From positions 1 to 20,432 of the forward strand of contig JBOGHU010000043.1 of assembly GCA_050742255.1 (NCBI GenBank): DNA of 20,432 nt. Direction: 5' to 3'. This DNA comes from JBOGHU01 sp050742255 (lineage in GTDB: Bacteria > Actinomycetota > Acidimicrobiia > Acidimicrobiales > CADCSY01). Positions within the stretch are counted from its first letter, which is position 1, and each line of letters begins with the position of its first letter. The translations under genes were made by a program, and so were the position numbers. The notes beneath the pieces are model-generated. The model saw only the letters and a list, made by a program, of their open reading frames with translations, made no database searches and had not been told where the DNA came from. Of this stretch, positions 1 to 8,291 are shown piece by piece.

Positions 1-825
1 GGCCGCGGCCGCGGCCAGGGGCTGGCCACCGAAGGTCGTGCCGTGGTCGCCGGGGTGGAACGCGGCGGCCACCTCGGCCCGGGCCCAGCAGGCGCCCACC
101 GGCACGCCGTTGCCCAGGGCCTTGGCCACCGTCACCACGTCGGGGCGGACCCCGAAGTGCTGGAACCCGAACCACCGACCGGTACGGCCCAGCCCGGTCT
201 GGACCTCGTCGACGATGAGCAGGACCCCCGCCTCGTCGCAGAGCCGCCGGGCCCCCTCGAAGTACTCCCGGGTGGCCGGCCACACGCCACCCTCTCCGAG
301 CACCGGCTCGAGGAGCACCGCGGCCACGCCCGGGCCCAGGGCGGCGGCCAGGGCGTCGAGGTCGCACCACGCCACGTGGCGGAAGCCCTCGGGCAGGGGC
401 CAGAAGAGCTCGTGCCTGGCCGGTTGGCCGGTGGCGTGGAGGGTGGCGAGGGTGCGGCCGTGGAAGGACCCGTAGGCGCTCACCACCACGTGGCGGCCCC
501 GGCCCCCCCACCGCCGGGCCAGCTTCAGGGCGCACTCGTTGGCCTCGGCCCCGGAGTTGGAGAAGAAGACCTGCCCGCCCCCGCCCAGCAGCCGGTCCAG
601 GGTGCGGGCCACCTCCGGGCCCACCTCGGTGCCGTAGAGGTTGGAGACGTGGAGGAGGGTCCGGGCCTGGGCCGCGACCGCCCCGGCCACGGCGGGGTGG
701 GCGTGGCCCAGTGACGTGACCCCCAGGCCGGAGAGGAAGTCGAGGTACCGCCGGCCCCCGTCGTCCCACAGCTCGGTCCCCCGCCCCCTCACGAAGGTCA
801 CAGGCGGGTCGGGGTAGGTCGGCAT
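1..825 (-). CDS. argD: Acetylornithine aminotransferase ArgD, 3' end cut by the window
   Basis: Class-III PLP-dependent aminotransferase of arginine biosynthesis; it moves the amino group of glutamate to N-acetylglutamate 5-semialdehyde to give N2-acetylornithine, in the cytoplasm. The reading frame is open for 275 codons from ATG at 825 to the window edge; the family is usually about 400 residues, so the C-terminal third lies outside. Visible family signatures are FFSNSGAEANECALK (residues 88-101), LLIVDEVQTGLGRTG (202-216) and VTVAKALGNGVP (231-242), where K235 should hold PLP. The start is supported by a good Shine-Dalgarno, GGGAGGAG, 7 nt upstream (833-840), one of the few strong ones in this cluster. 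It lies 58 nt after argB and closes the visible argC-J-B-D order. The family also includes ornithine and succinylornithine aminotransferases, but the arg context makes ArgD very likely. Confidence 0.95.
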   Translation of the reverse strand, partial: MPTYPDPPVTFVRGRGTELWDDGGRRYLDFLSGLGVTSLGHAHPAVAGAVAAQARTLLHVSNLYGTEVGPEVARTLDRLLGGGGQVFFSNSGAEANECALKLARRWGGRGRHVVVSAYGSFHGRTLATLHATGQPARHELFWPLPEGFRHVAWCDLDALAAALGPGVAAVLLEPVLGEGGVWPATREYFEGARRLCDEAGVLLIVDEVQTGLGRTGRWFGFQHFGVRPDVVTVAKALGNGVPVGACWARAEVAAAFHPGDHGTTFGGQPLAAAAA

Positions 826-883
826 GAGCGGGCTCCTCCCGTGCGGGCTCACCGGTGGCCCCCAGGTGGTGGTGTCCCCGCCC

Positions 884-1774
884 TCATGGGGTCACCATGG
901 TGCCCACGCCCGAGCGGGTGAAGATCTCCAGCAGCATGACGTGGGGGACCCGGCCGTCGAGGATGTGGGCGTGGCCCACGCCGGCCCGCACCGCCTCGAG
1001 GCACGACGCCGCCTTGGGACCCATCCCTGCGGTGACGGCGCCGGCGGCCACCATGGCGTCGAGCTCGTCCGCCGACACCGTCGACAGCACGCTGTCGGGG
1101 CGGTCGGCATGGCGCCGCAGCCCCTCCACGTCGGTGAGGTAGACGAGCTTCTCGGCCCGCAGGGCGGCGGCGATGGCCCCGGCGGCGGTGTCGGCGTTGA
1201 CGTTGTAGGCCTGCCCGTCGGCCCCGACGCCGATGGTGGCCACGACCGGCACCAGGTCCTGGCTGAGGAGGCGTTGGAGGACGGCGGCGTCGACGGCCTC
1301 GATGTCCCCCACGAAGCCGAGCTCGGGCGAGCGGGCCCGGACCTGGAGGAGGCCGGCGTCCTCGCCCGAGAGCCCCACCGAGGGGGCGCCGGCGACGTTG
1401 ACGGCCGACACGATGTCGCGGTTGACCTTGCCCACCAGCACCATCCTGGCGATCTCCAGGGTCTCGGCGTCTGTGACCCGCAGCCCGTCGACGAACCGGG
1501 GGACCTTGCCCAGGCGGGCCATGAGCCGGCCGATCTGGGGACCGCCGCCGTGGACCACCACCATCCCGATCCCCACCGAGCGCAGCAGCACCACGTCCTC
1601 GGCGAGGAGCGAGAGGTCGGCCCCGCCCCCACGGTCGGCGGCGGGGCCGGCCAGCGCCGCCCCGCCCAGCTTGACCACGACCACGCTGCCCCGGAACCGG
1701 CGGATGTAGGGGAGGGACTCCACCAGCACCTCCGCCTTCTCGGCCGGGGTCAGCATCGGCGTCCCCGCGCTCAT
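884..1774 (-). CDS. argB: Acetylglutamate kinase ArgB
   Basis: Amino-acid kinase family enzyme that phosphorylates N-acetylglutamate with ATP, the usual control point of arginine synthesis. The product is 296 residues. Motifs seen: VVVKLGG (31-37, phosphate-binding lysine K35), VVHGGGPQIG near residue 75, NVNADTAAGAIA in the substrate/nucleotide region, and FTRSGVGTMV at the C-terminus. An N-terminal helix with ESLPYIRRFRG (19-29) precedes the first strand; this N-helix is the feature of arginine-inhibited hexameric NAGKs, so feedback inhibition by arginine is inferred. The segment after LGG is somewhat altered and Gly/Ala-rich. Start is ATG at 1774, overlapping the argJ stop as ATGA, so translation is probably coupled to argJ. 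A frame running further upstream lies over argJ and is not coding. Confidence 0.96.
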   Translation of the reverse strand: MSAGTPMLTPAEKAEVLVESLPYIRRFRGSVVVVKLGGAALAGPAADRGGGADLSLLAEDVVLLRSVGIGMVVVHGGGPQIGRLMARLGKVPRFVDGLRVTDAETLEIARMVLVGKVNRDIVSAVNVAGAPSVGLSGEDAGLLQVRARSPELGFVGDIEAVDAAVLQRLLSQDLVPVVATIGVGADGQAYNVNADTAAGAIAAALRAEKLVYLTDVEGLRRHADRPDSVLSTVSADELDAMVAAGAVTAGMGPKAASCLEAVRAGVGHAHILDGRVPHVMLLEIFTRSGVGTMVTP

Positions 1775-2940
1775 GACGTGGCCATGTTCTCGTCGATGTA
1801 GCCGTGGCCGAGGTCGGTCGTGAGGACCGTCGCCTCCCCGTCGCCCAGCCCCAGGTCGGCGGTGACCTCGAGGTCGGCGGTGGCCATGGCCTGGGCCAGG
1901 GCGGCGGGGTCGTGGAGCGCGGCCACCCCCCGGCGGCACACGGTCACCCCGCCGTAGCTGACCGAGACCCGGTCGGGATCGAACGCCGCTCCCGAGCTGC
2001 CCAGCTCGCTGACCACCCTCCCCCAGTACGGGTCCCGCCCGAACCAGGAGCACTTGCAGAGCTGGCTCTCCGCCACCCGTCGGGCCGCCCGGCGGGCGTC
2101 GTCGCCCGACGCCGCCCCCCGCACCCGGACCCTCACCACGGCCGTGGCCCCTTCGGCGTCGGCCGCCATCTGGGCGGCGAGGTCGGCGCAGGCCCGGCCG
2201 AGGGCGGCGCCGAGGGCGGCGGGGGGGGCGGGGGGGGCGGTGCCGCCGGCCAGCACCAACACGGTGTCGTTGGTGGAGGTGCAGCCGTCGACGGTGAGGG
2301 CGTTGAACGACCCCGCCACAGCCTCCTCCAGGGCCGCGGCGAGAACCTCGGGGGAGGCGGCGGCGTCGGTGGTCAGGACCGCCAGCATGGTGGCCAGCTG
2401 CGGCGCCAGCATGGCCGCCCCCTTGGCCATCCCCCCCACCACGAAGCCGGGCCCGGGGACGGCCACCTCCTTGCGGACGGTGTCGGTGGTGCGGATGGCC
2501 TCGGCCGCCGCCTCCCCGCCGTCGGCGGCCAGGGCGGCGGCGGCGGCGGCCACCCCCGACGCCAGGGGACCGGGAGGGAGGGGGATCCCGATCGCCCCGG
2601 TGGAGCACACCAGCACCTCCTCGGCCCCCCAGCCCAGCTCGGCCGCCACCAGGGCAGCGCTCCGCTCGGCGGCGGCCCGGCCGCCGGCACCGGTCCCGGC
2701 GTTGGCGTTGCCGCTGTTGAGCAGGATCGCCGCCGCCCGGCCTCCGGTGGCGGCCAGGTGGGCCCGGCTCACGACCACCGGGGCGGCGGCGGCGCGGTTG
2801 GTGGTGAACACCCCGGCGGCGGTCGCCGGCCGGGCACCGGCGGTGGCCACCAGGGCCAGGTCGGGCTGGCCGGACGGCTTGAGCCCGCACGCCACGCCGG
2901 CGGCCAGGAACCCCGCCGGTGCGGTGATCCCGGTGCCCAC
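1771..2940 (-). CDS. argJ: Glutamate N-acetyltransferase / amino-acid acetyltransferase ArgJ
   Basis: Ornithine acetyltransferase; transfers acetyl from N-acetylornithine to glutamate, recycling the acetyl group (the bifunctional form also uses acetyl-CoA). The protein is 389 residues, normal for the family. It is made as a precursor that self-cleaves: KGAAMLAPQLATML is present, predicting cleavage between A183 and T184, with T184 as the N-terminal nucleophile of the beta chain. DGCTSTNDT and FGRDPYWGR are further family blocks. Two runs of eight G (2221-2228 and 2230-2237, plus strand) encode a Pro/Ala linker and could be a sequencing-error site, though the frame is intact. Start is GTG at 2940, exactly 4 nt after the argC stop, with no clear Shine-Dalgarno; reinitiation after argC is likely. 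Presence of ArgJ implies the cyclic acetyl pathway. Mono- versus bifunctionality cannot be told from sequence alone. Confidence 0.95.
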   Translation of the reverse strand: MGTGITAPAGFLAAGVACGLKPSGQPDLALVATAGARPATAAGVFTTNRAAAAPVVVSRAHLAATGGRAAAILLNSGNANAGTGAGGRAAAERSAALVAAELGWGAEEVLVCSTGAIGIPLPPGPLASGVAAAAAALAADGGEAAAEAIRTTDTVRKEVAVPGPGFVVGGMAKGAAMLAPQLATMLAVLTTDAAASPEVLAAALEEAVAGSFNALTVDGCTSTNDTVLVLAGGTAPPAPPAALGAALGRACADLAAQMAADAEGATAVVRVRVRGAASGDDARRAARRVAESQLCKCSWFGRDPYWGRVVSELGSSGAAFDPDRVSVSYGGVTVCRRGVAALHDPAALAQAMATADLEVTADLGLGDGEATVLTTDLGHGYIDENMATS

Positions 2941-2944
2941 CGGC

Positions 2945-3961
2945 TCAGGGGGCCAGCCCGGCCACGGGCAGGCCGGCGCCCTCGTCGACGCCCAGGGCCA
3001 CGTTGGCGCACTGCACCGCCTGGCCGGCGGCGCCCTTCACCAGGTTGTCGAGGGCGCACAGGACCAGCACCCAGCCGGTGCGATGGTCGTGGCGGGCGGT
3101 CAGGTGGGCGCAGTTGGAGCCGGCGGTGGCCCTGGTCGACGGCGGTCCCTCGGTCACCACGACGAACCGCTCGCCTCCGTACGCGCCCGCCAGCAGGTCG
3201 AGCAGCTCGCCGGTGGACGTCGTGGCGGCGGGGCGGGCGTAGCAGGTGGCGAGGATGCCCCGGGTCATGGGGGCCAGGTGGGGGGTGAAGAGGACCTGCG
3301 CCCCCGTGGCCTGCTCGATCTCGGGGGTGTGGCGGTGGTCGAGGAGCCCGTAGGCCCGGAAGTCCTCGTCGACGGCGCAGAAGGTGGTGGTGGCCTTGGG
3401 CGCCCGCCCGGCCCCCGAGACGCCGCTGGCGGCGTCGACGACCACTCCCGCCGGCTCGATCACCCCGGCCCGCAGCAGGGGTGCCAGGGCCAGCGCCGCC
3501 GCCGTCGGGTAGCAGCCGGGCACGGCGACGGCGGTGGCACCGGCCAGCTCTGACCGGAACAGCTCGGGCAGCCCGCAGGCGAACTGGCCCAGGAGGTCGG
3601 GGGCGGGGTGCTCCTCGCCGTACCACCTCGGGTACAGGGCCGGGTCGGCCAGGCGGAAGTCGGCGGCCAGGTCCACCACCACCGGGCCCCGGTCCCGCAC
3701 CTCGGGAACCAGGGTGGAGCTGGTGCCGTGGGGCAGGGCGAAGAACACCAGGTCGATCCCCTCGACCAGCTCCGGCTGGTAGCCCGCCAGCACCAGCTCG
3801 GGGAGGGCGGCGGCCAGGTGGGGGTGCAGGTCGGCCACCGCCGCACCGGCGTGGGCCCCCGCCGTGGCCCAGGCCAGCTCGAAGCCAGGGTGGGCGGCGC
3901 ACAGGCGCAACAGCTCGGCTCCCACGTAGCCCGAGGCTCCGACGATCCCCACTCGGTGCAC
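2945..3961 (-). CDS. argC: N-acetyl-gamma-glutamyl-phosphate reductase ArgC
   Basis: NADPH-dependent reductase that turns N-acetylglutamyl phosphate into the semialdehyde, third step of arginine synthesis. 338 residues, normal length. The Rossmann motif GIVGASGYVGAELLRL is at residues 5-20, the catalytic cysteine is C150 in VPGCYPT, SGVSGAGR follows near 180, and the conserved histidine is H228 in HLAPMTRG. The chosen start is GTG at 3961. It has no Shine-Dalgarno, but a -10 hexamer TATGAT ends 6 nt upstream, so the mRNA is probably leaderless and the GTG is its first codon. First gene of the visible arg operon, transcribed away from an ARG-box-like operator; repression by ArgR with arginine is therefore expected. 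It follows pheT by 42 nt in the same direction. Confidence 0.96.
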   Translation of the reverse strand: MHRVGIVGASGYVGAELLRLCAAHPGFELAWATAGAHAGAAVADLHPHLAAALPELVLAGYQPELVEGIDLVFFALPHGTSSTLVPEVRDRGPVVVDLAADFRLADPALYPRWYGEEHPAPDLLGQFACGLPELFRSELAGATAVAVPGCYPTAAALALAPLLRAGVIEPAGVVVDAASGVSGAGRAPKATTTFCAVDEDFRAYGLLDHRHTPEIEQATGAQVLFTPHLAPMTRGILATCYARPAATTSTGELLDLLAGAYGGERFVVVTEGPPSTRATAGSNCAHLTARHDHRTGWVLVLCALDNLVKGAAGQAVQCANVALGVDEGAGLPVAGLAP

Positions 3962-3967
3962 GTGGTC

Positions 3968-3996
3968 ATCATACGCCGCTATGCATTAGTATGCAA
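3968..3996 (-). promoter_or_regulatory. argC promoter (-35 TTGCAT, 17 bp, -10 TATGAT)
   Basis: On the minus strand TTGCAT (3996-3991) and TATGAT (3973-3968) are separated by exactly 17 nt, close to the sigma-70/HrdB consensus. Six nt then separate the -10 from the argC GTG, so the transcript should begin at or next to the start codon. The local AT-rich composition stands out in a very GC-rich window. Promoter activity is inferred. Confidence 0.72.
3982..3995. promoter_or_regulatory. ARG-box-like operator for ArgR
   Basis: A perfect inverted repeat, TGCAT-TAGT-ATGCA, lies 21-34 nt upstream of the argC start. ARG boxes are roughly 18-bp palindromes with AT-rich 5-bp half-sites; in Actinobacteria the half-sites resemble TGCAT/ATGCA. 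It covers the -35 hexamer, so bound ArgR would block RNA polymerase. Only one clear box is seen. Assignment rests on pattern and on position in front of argCJBD. Confidence 0.7.
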
Positions 3997-4003
3997 GACG
4001 GCG

Positions 4004-6361
4004 TCACCCCCGCAGCCGGGCCGGATGGGCGGCCTCCACCGCCTCGATCAGCCGCCGGCGGGCGTCCGCCACCTCCTCGTCAGCGAGCGTGTGGTCGTCG
4101 GCCTGGAGGCGCACCCGATAGGCCAGGCTCCGCCGGCCCGGCCCGACCTGGTCGCCCCGGTACACGTCGAAGAGGCGGACGGCGTGGACCAGGTCGCCGC
4201 CGGCCTGTCCGAGGGTCCGCGCCACCTCTCCGGCGGGCGTCGACTCGTCGACCTCGAACGCCAGGTCGAGGTCGCTCGAGGGGTAGCGGCTGACGGGTCG
4301 GTAGGCCGGCTCGCCGTGGGGCGCCCCCAGCAGCCGGGCCAGGTCCACCTCCAGCCACGCCACCCGCTCCTCCACACCGGACCGGTCGAGGGCGTCGGGG
4401 TCCACCTCGCCCACCACGCCGACCACCTCGCCCCCGGCCACCACCTCGGCCGTGCGGGTGGGGTGGAGGCCGGGCGCGGTGGCCGCCCGCACGCCGGCCC
4501 CGGGCAGCAGCAGCCCGTCGACCAGGAGCTGCCACACCCGCTGGGCGGACCGGGCGTCCTCACCGGCGAGGGCCACGCCCAGCACCTCGCGCTCGCCCGG
4601 CAGCGGGGCCGAGGGCTCCACCCGGTGGAAGACGTGGCCGATCTCGAAGAGGGCCACCCCGGTGACGCGGTGGTGGGCGTTGGAAGCCACCGCCCCCACC
4701 AGGCCGGGGAGGAGGGAGGGCCGCAGCAGGGACTCGTCGGCCGCCACGGGGTTGGCCACCGCCACCGCCCGGGAGGGGTCGAGCCCCAGGCGGGTGAGGT
4801 CGGCGGGGGCCACGAAGGTGGACGACCACGCCTCGTGGGCGCCGGCCCCGGCCAGGACCTGCCGCACCAGGCGCCGGTCCCGCTGGTAGTGGGTGAGCCC
4901 CCCCGGCCGGGTCGAGGGGGGCACGGTCCTCGGGATGGCGCTGTAGCCGTGGAGGCGGGCCACCTCCTCGATGACGTCGATCTCGGCCGAGCTGTCGGGC
5001 CGCCAGGTGGGGACGGTGACGTCGTGGGCGCCGGGGGCGGTGGCCACGGTGGCGAACCCCAGCGGGCGGAGGTAGCCGACGACCTGCTCGTCGCTGAGCT
5101 CGGTCCCCAGCACGGCGTTGACCCGGGCCGTGCGCAGCCCGACCACCCGGGGCCCGGGCAGGTTCCCCCGGACGTCGACCGTGCCGGTGGCGGGGACGGC
5201 GCCGGCCGGGGCCAGCAGCTGGCAGAACCGGCGCACGGCCAGCTCGATCACCTCGGGGTCGCACCCCCGCTCGAAGCGGGCCGACGCCTCGGTGCGCAGG
5301 TTGAGGCGCTTGGCCGTGCGGGCCACGGCCAGGGGCTCGAACCAGGCCGCCTCCAGCAGGACCTCGGTCGTGGCGGGGGAGATCTCCGCCGACGACCCTC
5401 CCATCACCCCGGCGATGCCCACGGGGTCGTCCTCGGCGTCACAGATCAGGAGGTCCTCGGGACCCAGGCGACGCTCCACCTGGTCCAGGGTGACGAGCCT
5501 CTCCCCCGGTCGCCCCCGCCGCACCCGCAGGCCCCGGCCGGGCAGGCGCCCCAGGTCATAGGGGTGGTTGGGCTGCCCCAGCTCCAGCATCACGTAGTTC
5601 GAGGCATCCACCACGTTGTTGATGGGCCGCATGCCGGCCAGGGCCAGTCGGGCGGCCAGCCACGGCGGTGACGGCCCCACCACCACGCCTCCGAGAGCCT
5701 GGGCGACGAAGCGCCCGCACCGGGCGGGATCGTCCACCTCCACGGTGGCCGGCGCCGCCGTGGTGCCCGGGCCGGGGAGGGCGGGGGGGTCGGGCAGGGT
5801 GAGGGGCAGCCCCAGGCGGGCGGCCACGTCCCGGGCCACCCCGGCCACCGCCATGGCGTCGGGCCGGTTGGCGTTGACCTCCAGCTCCAGGACCACGTCG
5901 GGGCCCAGCCCCAGGGCAGGGGCCACCGGCTCTCCGGGCCGGCGGTCGGCGGGCAGCACCAGGATGCCCTCGTGGCCGCCGGGGAGGCCCAGCTCGTCGG
6001 GGGCGCAGAGCATGCCCTCGGAGGGGGCCTCCTTGATGCGGCGGGCGGCGATGGTGTGGCCGCCGGGCAGGGTGGCCCCCGCCGGCGCCAGCGGTACCAG
6101 GTCGCCGACGGCGAAGTTCGACGCCCCGCACACCACCGGGACCGGTCGGCCCCCGGCCTCGACCACGACGGCGCGGATGCGGTCGGCGCCGGGGATGGCG
6201 GCGATCTCGAGGACCCTGGCCACCACCACTCCGTCGAGATCGTCACCGACGGGCACGGCCGACTCCACCGCCAGGCCCAGCTCGTCCAGGAGGGCGACCA
6301 GCTCCTCGACGGGGAGGTCGACGGGCGTCAGCTCACGGAGCCAGGACAGGGGGACCCGCAT
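4004..6361 (-). CDS. pheT: Phenylalanyl-tRNA synthetase beta chain PheT
   Basis: Beta subunit of the (alpha-beta)2 synthetase; it binds tRNA-Phe and edits mis-charged tyrosine. 785 residues, typical for bacterial PheT. Order of domains seen: N-terminal MRVPLSWLREL, an EMAP/OB-type tRNA-binding domain (about 40-150, with VVCGASNFAVGD), NANRPDAMAVAGVARDVA, the B3/B4 editing domain (MRPINNVVDASNYVMLELGQP), the B5 domain (about 405-480), the catalytic-like core and a C-terminal FDX-ACB anticodon-binding domain (last 95 or so residues, starting near YRPVSRYPSSDLDL). Start ATG at 6361 is 4 nt after the pheS stop. The stop lies 42 nt before argC and no terminator is visible, so read-through into the arg genes is possible. 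Confidence 0.97.
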   Translation of the reverse strand: MRVPLSWLRELTPVDLPVEELVALLDELGLAVESAVPVGDDLDGVVVARVLEIAAIPGADRIRAVVVEAGGRPVPVVCGASNFAVGDLVPLAPAGATLPGGHTIAARRIKEAPSEGMLCAPDELGLPGGHEGILVLPADRRPGEPVAPALGLGPDVVLELEVNANRPDAMAVAGVARDVAARLGLPLTLPDPPALPGPGTTAAPATVEVDDPARCGRFVAQALGGVVVGPSPPWLAARLALAGMRPINNVVDASNYVMLELGQPNHPYDLGRLPGRGLRVRRGRPGERLVTLDQVERRLGPEDLLICDAEDDPVGIAGVMGGSSAEISPATTEVLLEAAWFEPLAVARTAKRLNLRTEASARFERGCDPEVIELAVRRFCQLLAPAGAVPATGTVDVRGNLPGPRVVGLRTARVNAVLGTELSDEQVVGYLRPLGFATVATAPGAHDVTVPTWRPDSSAEIDVIEEVARLHGYSAIPRTVPPSTRPGGLTHYQRDRRLVRQVLAGAGAHEAWSSTFVAPADLTRLGLDPSRAVAVANPVAADESLLRPSLLPGLVGAVASNAHHRVTGVALFEIGHVFHRVEPSAPLPGEREVLGVALAGEDARSAQRVWQLLVDGLLLPGAGVRAATAPGLHPTRTAEVVAGGEVVGVVGEVDPDALDRSGVEERVAWLEVDLARLLGAPHGEPAYRPVSRYPSSDLDLAFEVDESTPAGEVARTLGQAGGDLVHAVRLFDVYRGDQVGPGRRSLAYRVRLQADDHTLADEEVADARRRLIEAVEAAHPARLRG

Positions 6362-6365
6362 CGGG

Positions 6366-7436
6366 TCAGAACTGCTCCAGGAAGCGCAGGTCGTTGGAGA
6401 CCAGCTCGCGGATGTCGTCGATGCCGTGGCGCATCATGGCCAGGCGGTCGATGCCGAAGCCGAAGGCGAAGCCGGTCCACTCCTCGGGGTCGTAGCCCAC
6501 GGCCCGGAACACGCCGGGGTGGACCATGCCGCAGCCGCCCAGCTCCAGCCAGCCGGTGCGGGAGCAGGTCCGACAGCCCCGGCCGGCGCACACCACGCAG
6601 GTGATGTCGAACTCGGCCGAGGGCTCGGTGAAGGGGAAGAACGACGGCCGGAGCCGGGACCCGATGCCGGCGCCGAAGTAGGCCTCGGTGAAGGCCTCGA
6701 TGGTCCCGGCCAGGTCGGCGAAGGTTATGCCCCGGTCGACGACCAGGCCCTCTATCTGGTGGAAGTTGGGGAGGTGGCTGGCGTCGGTGGTGTCCCGGCG
6801 GTACACCCGTCCGGGCATGACCGAGCGGATCGGCGGCGGGCTGGCCTCCATCACCCGGATCTGCACGGGGGAGGTGTGGGTGCGCAGCACCGTCGACTCC
6901 GCCGGGCCCCACTCCACGTAGAGCGTGTCGAACATGTTGCGGGCCGGGTGGCCGGGGGGGAAGTTGAGGGCCTCGAAGTTGTACCAGTCGGTCTCCACCT
7001 CAGGCCCGTCGGCCACCGAGTAGCCCATGCCCACGAAGGTGTCCTCCAGCCTGTCCCGGGCCTGGGTGACCACGTGGAGGTGGCCCCGGCGGGCGGCGGT
7101 GGTCACCTCGGTCAGGTCCAGGCGCTCCCGCTCGAGGCGGTCCCGCCGCTCGGCCCGGGCCAGCTCGTCCCGGCGGCCGGCGACTGCGGCCTCGAGGCGC
7201 GACCGGGCGTCGTTGAGCACCCGCCCTGCCTCCCGGCGGTCGGGCCCGGCCAGCGCGGCGAGACGGGACCGCAGCGACGTCAGGCCCGACCTCCGGCCCA
7301 GCACCTCGGCCTCGGCCGCCCGCAGCTGGTCGAGCGTCGCCGACGTGGCGATGCGGGCGCGGGCATCCTCCTCCAGCTCTCCGACAGCGGCCGTCACTGC
7401 GGCGGGGTCTGGGGTGGCGTCGCCCGAGGTGGCCAT
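6366..7436 (-). CDS. pheS: Phenylalanyl-tRNA synthetase alpha chain PheS
   Basis: Catalytic alpha subunit, class-II synthetase that makes Phe-tRNA. Residues about 1-100 form the coiled-coil N-terminal arm rich in Arg/Ala/Glu; the catalytic core has RTHTSPVQIR, motif 2 (FHQIEGLVVD) and motif 3 (GFAFGFGIDRLAMMRHGIDDIR region). The core carries a C-x2-C-x4-C-x2-C cluster (CVVCAGRGCRTC) before TGWLELGGCGMVHP; some bacterial PheS have this zinc-ribbon-like insert while others, such as the mycobacterial type, lack it. The ATG at 7436 gives 356 residues, but this overlaps the upstream methyltransferase gene by 43 nt. A GTG at 7397, whose GTGA overlaps that gene's stop, would give 343 residues and is an attractive alternative. 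Neither start has a strong Shine-Dalgarno. Confidence 0.96.
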   Translation of the reverse strand: MATSGDATPDPAAVTAAVGELEEDARARIATSATLDQLRAAEAEVLGRRSGLTSLRSRLAALAGPDRREAGRVLNDARSRLEAAVAGRRDELARAERRDRLERERLDLTEVTTAARRGHLHVVTQARDRLEDTFVGMGYSVADGPEVETDWYNFEALNFPPGHPARNMFDTLYVEWGPAESTVLRTHTSPVQIRVMEASPPPIRSVMPGRVYRRDTTDASHLPNFHQIEGLVVDRGITFADLAGTIEAFTEAYFGAGIGSRLRPSFFPFTEPSAEFDITCVVCAGRGCRTCSRTGWLELGGCGMVHPGVFRAVGYDPEEWTGFAFGFGIDRLAMMRHGIDDIRELVSNDLRFLEQF

Positions 7437-8269
7437 GCCGGCTCAGGGTACGGGGCGCGGGGGCGGGTCGCCCAGCCGGGTCCGGCACGGCGCTGGCGCT
7501 GGGCCTCGAAGCAGATCACCGCCGCGGCCATCCCCACGTTGAGGGACTGGGTGCGGCCCGCCATGGGGATGGTCAGCTCGCCGTCGAGCCCGGGGCGGAG
7601 GCCGTCGGGCAGGCCGTGGGCCTCGTTGCCGACCACCACGGCCACCGGCACGGTGAGGTCGACCTGGTCGTACGGGGCGCCGGCGGCGGCCACCGTGGCC
7701 AGCCGGCGCAGCCCCCGGCGGCCCACCTCCTCGAGGACGACCCTCCCGTCGCCACCGGCGACGACGGGCACGTGGAACAGCGAGCCGGCCGAGGCGCGGA
7801 CGCACTTGGGGTTGAAGACGTCGACCGAGCCGTCGCAGAACACGACCGCATCCGCCCCGGCCGCCTCGGCGCTGCGGAGCACCGTCCCGGCGTTGCCGGG
7901 ATCACGTACCTCGGCGCAGACCACCACCAACGTGGGGTCGCGCACGTCGGCCAGGGCGACGTCGCACCAGCGGGCCACGGCTATGACCGGTTGGGGGGTC
8001 ACCGTCCCCGCCACCCTCTCCAGGACCCCGCCGCCCAGGCGGTGGACCCGGGCGCCCGAGGCCAGGGCCTGGGCCAGGACCGGTTCCGCCTCGCCCCCGG
8101 GGGCGACGAAGACCGACTCCACCGCGATGCCGGCGGCCAGAGCCTCGGCGATCAGGTTGGGGCCCTCTATCACGAACGCCCGCTGCCCGGCTCGCAGGCG
8201 GCGCCGGCGGACCAGCAGGCGCAACCGCTTGACCTTCTGGTGCCCGAGCCCCAGACCCTCGGCCGTCAC
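7394..8269 (-). CDS. SpoU/TrmH-family RNA 2'-O-methyltransferase (TsnR-like)
   Basis: SPOUT-fold methyltransferase that uses S-adenosylmethionine to methylate a ribose 2'-OH, most likely in 23S rRNA. About 291 residues. The N-terminal part (about 15-105) looks like the substrate-binding SpoU_sub_bind domain, with FVIEGPNLIAEALAAG; the catalytic domain shows all three SpoU motifs: RDPGNAGTVLRSAEAAGADAV, VVVGNEAHGL and the knot region IPMAGRTQSLNVGMAAAV. The selected start is GTG at 8269, 22 nt after rplT, because conservation begins just after it; the frame stays open further upstream but there it lies over rplT. In other Actinobacteria a gene annotated tsnR sits at this place between rplT and pheS. 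The exact target nucleotide cannot be told. The C-terminal 25 residues are Pro/Arg-rich and overlap the pheS start region. Confidence 0.88.
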   Translation of the reverse strand: MTAEGLGLGHQKVKRLRLLVRRRRLRAGQRAFVIEGPNLIAEALAAGIAVESVFVAPGGEAEPVLAQALASGARVHRLGGGVLERVAGTVTPQPVIAVARWCDVALADVRDPTLVVVCAEVRDPGNAGTVLRSAEAAGADAVVFCDGSVDVFNPKCVRASAGSLFHVPVVAGGDGRVVLEEVGRRGLRRLATVAAAGAPYDQVDLTVPVAVVVGNEAHGLPDGLRPGLDGELTIPMAGRTQSLNVGMAAAVICFEAQRQRRAGPGWATRPRAPYPEPAWPPRATPPQTPPQ

Positions 8270-8291
8270 CGGCCCACGCCCGTGGCGCTCC

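Noticed and set aside
824..3553. Long plus-strand open frames across the arg genes
   Set aside because: Translations are low-complexity Gly/Ala/Arg/Pro/His without motifs, and the minus strand encodes intact ArgB, ArgJ and ArgC.
6570..6620. Cysteine cluster CxxC-x4-CxxC in PheS as a novel zinc site
   Set aside because: A similar cysteine-rich insert is known in PheS of other bacteria, so it is a family variant rather than new.
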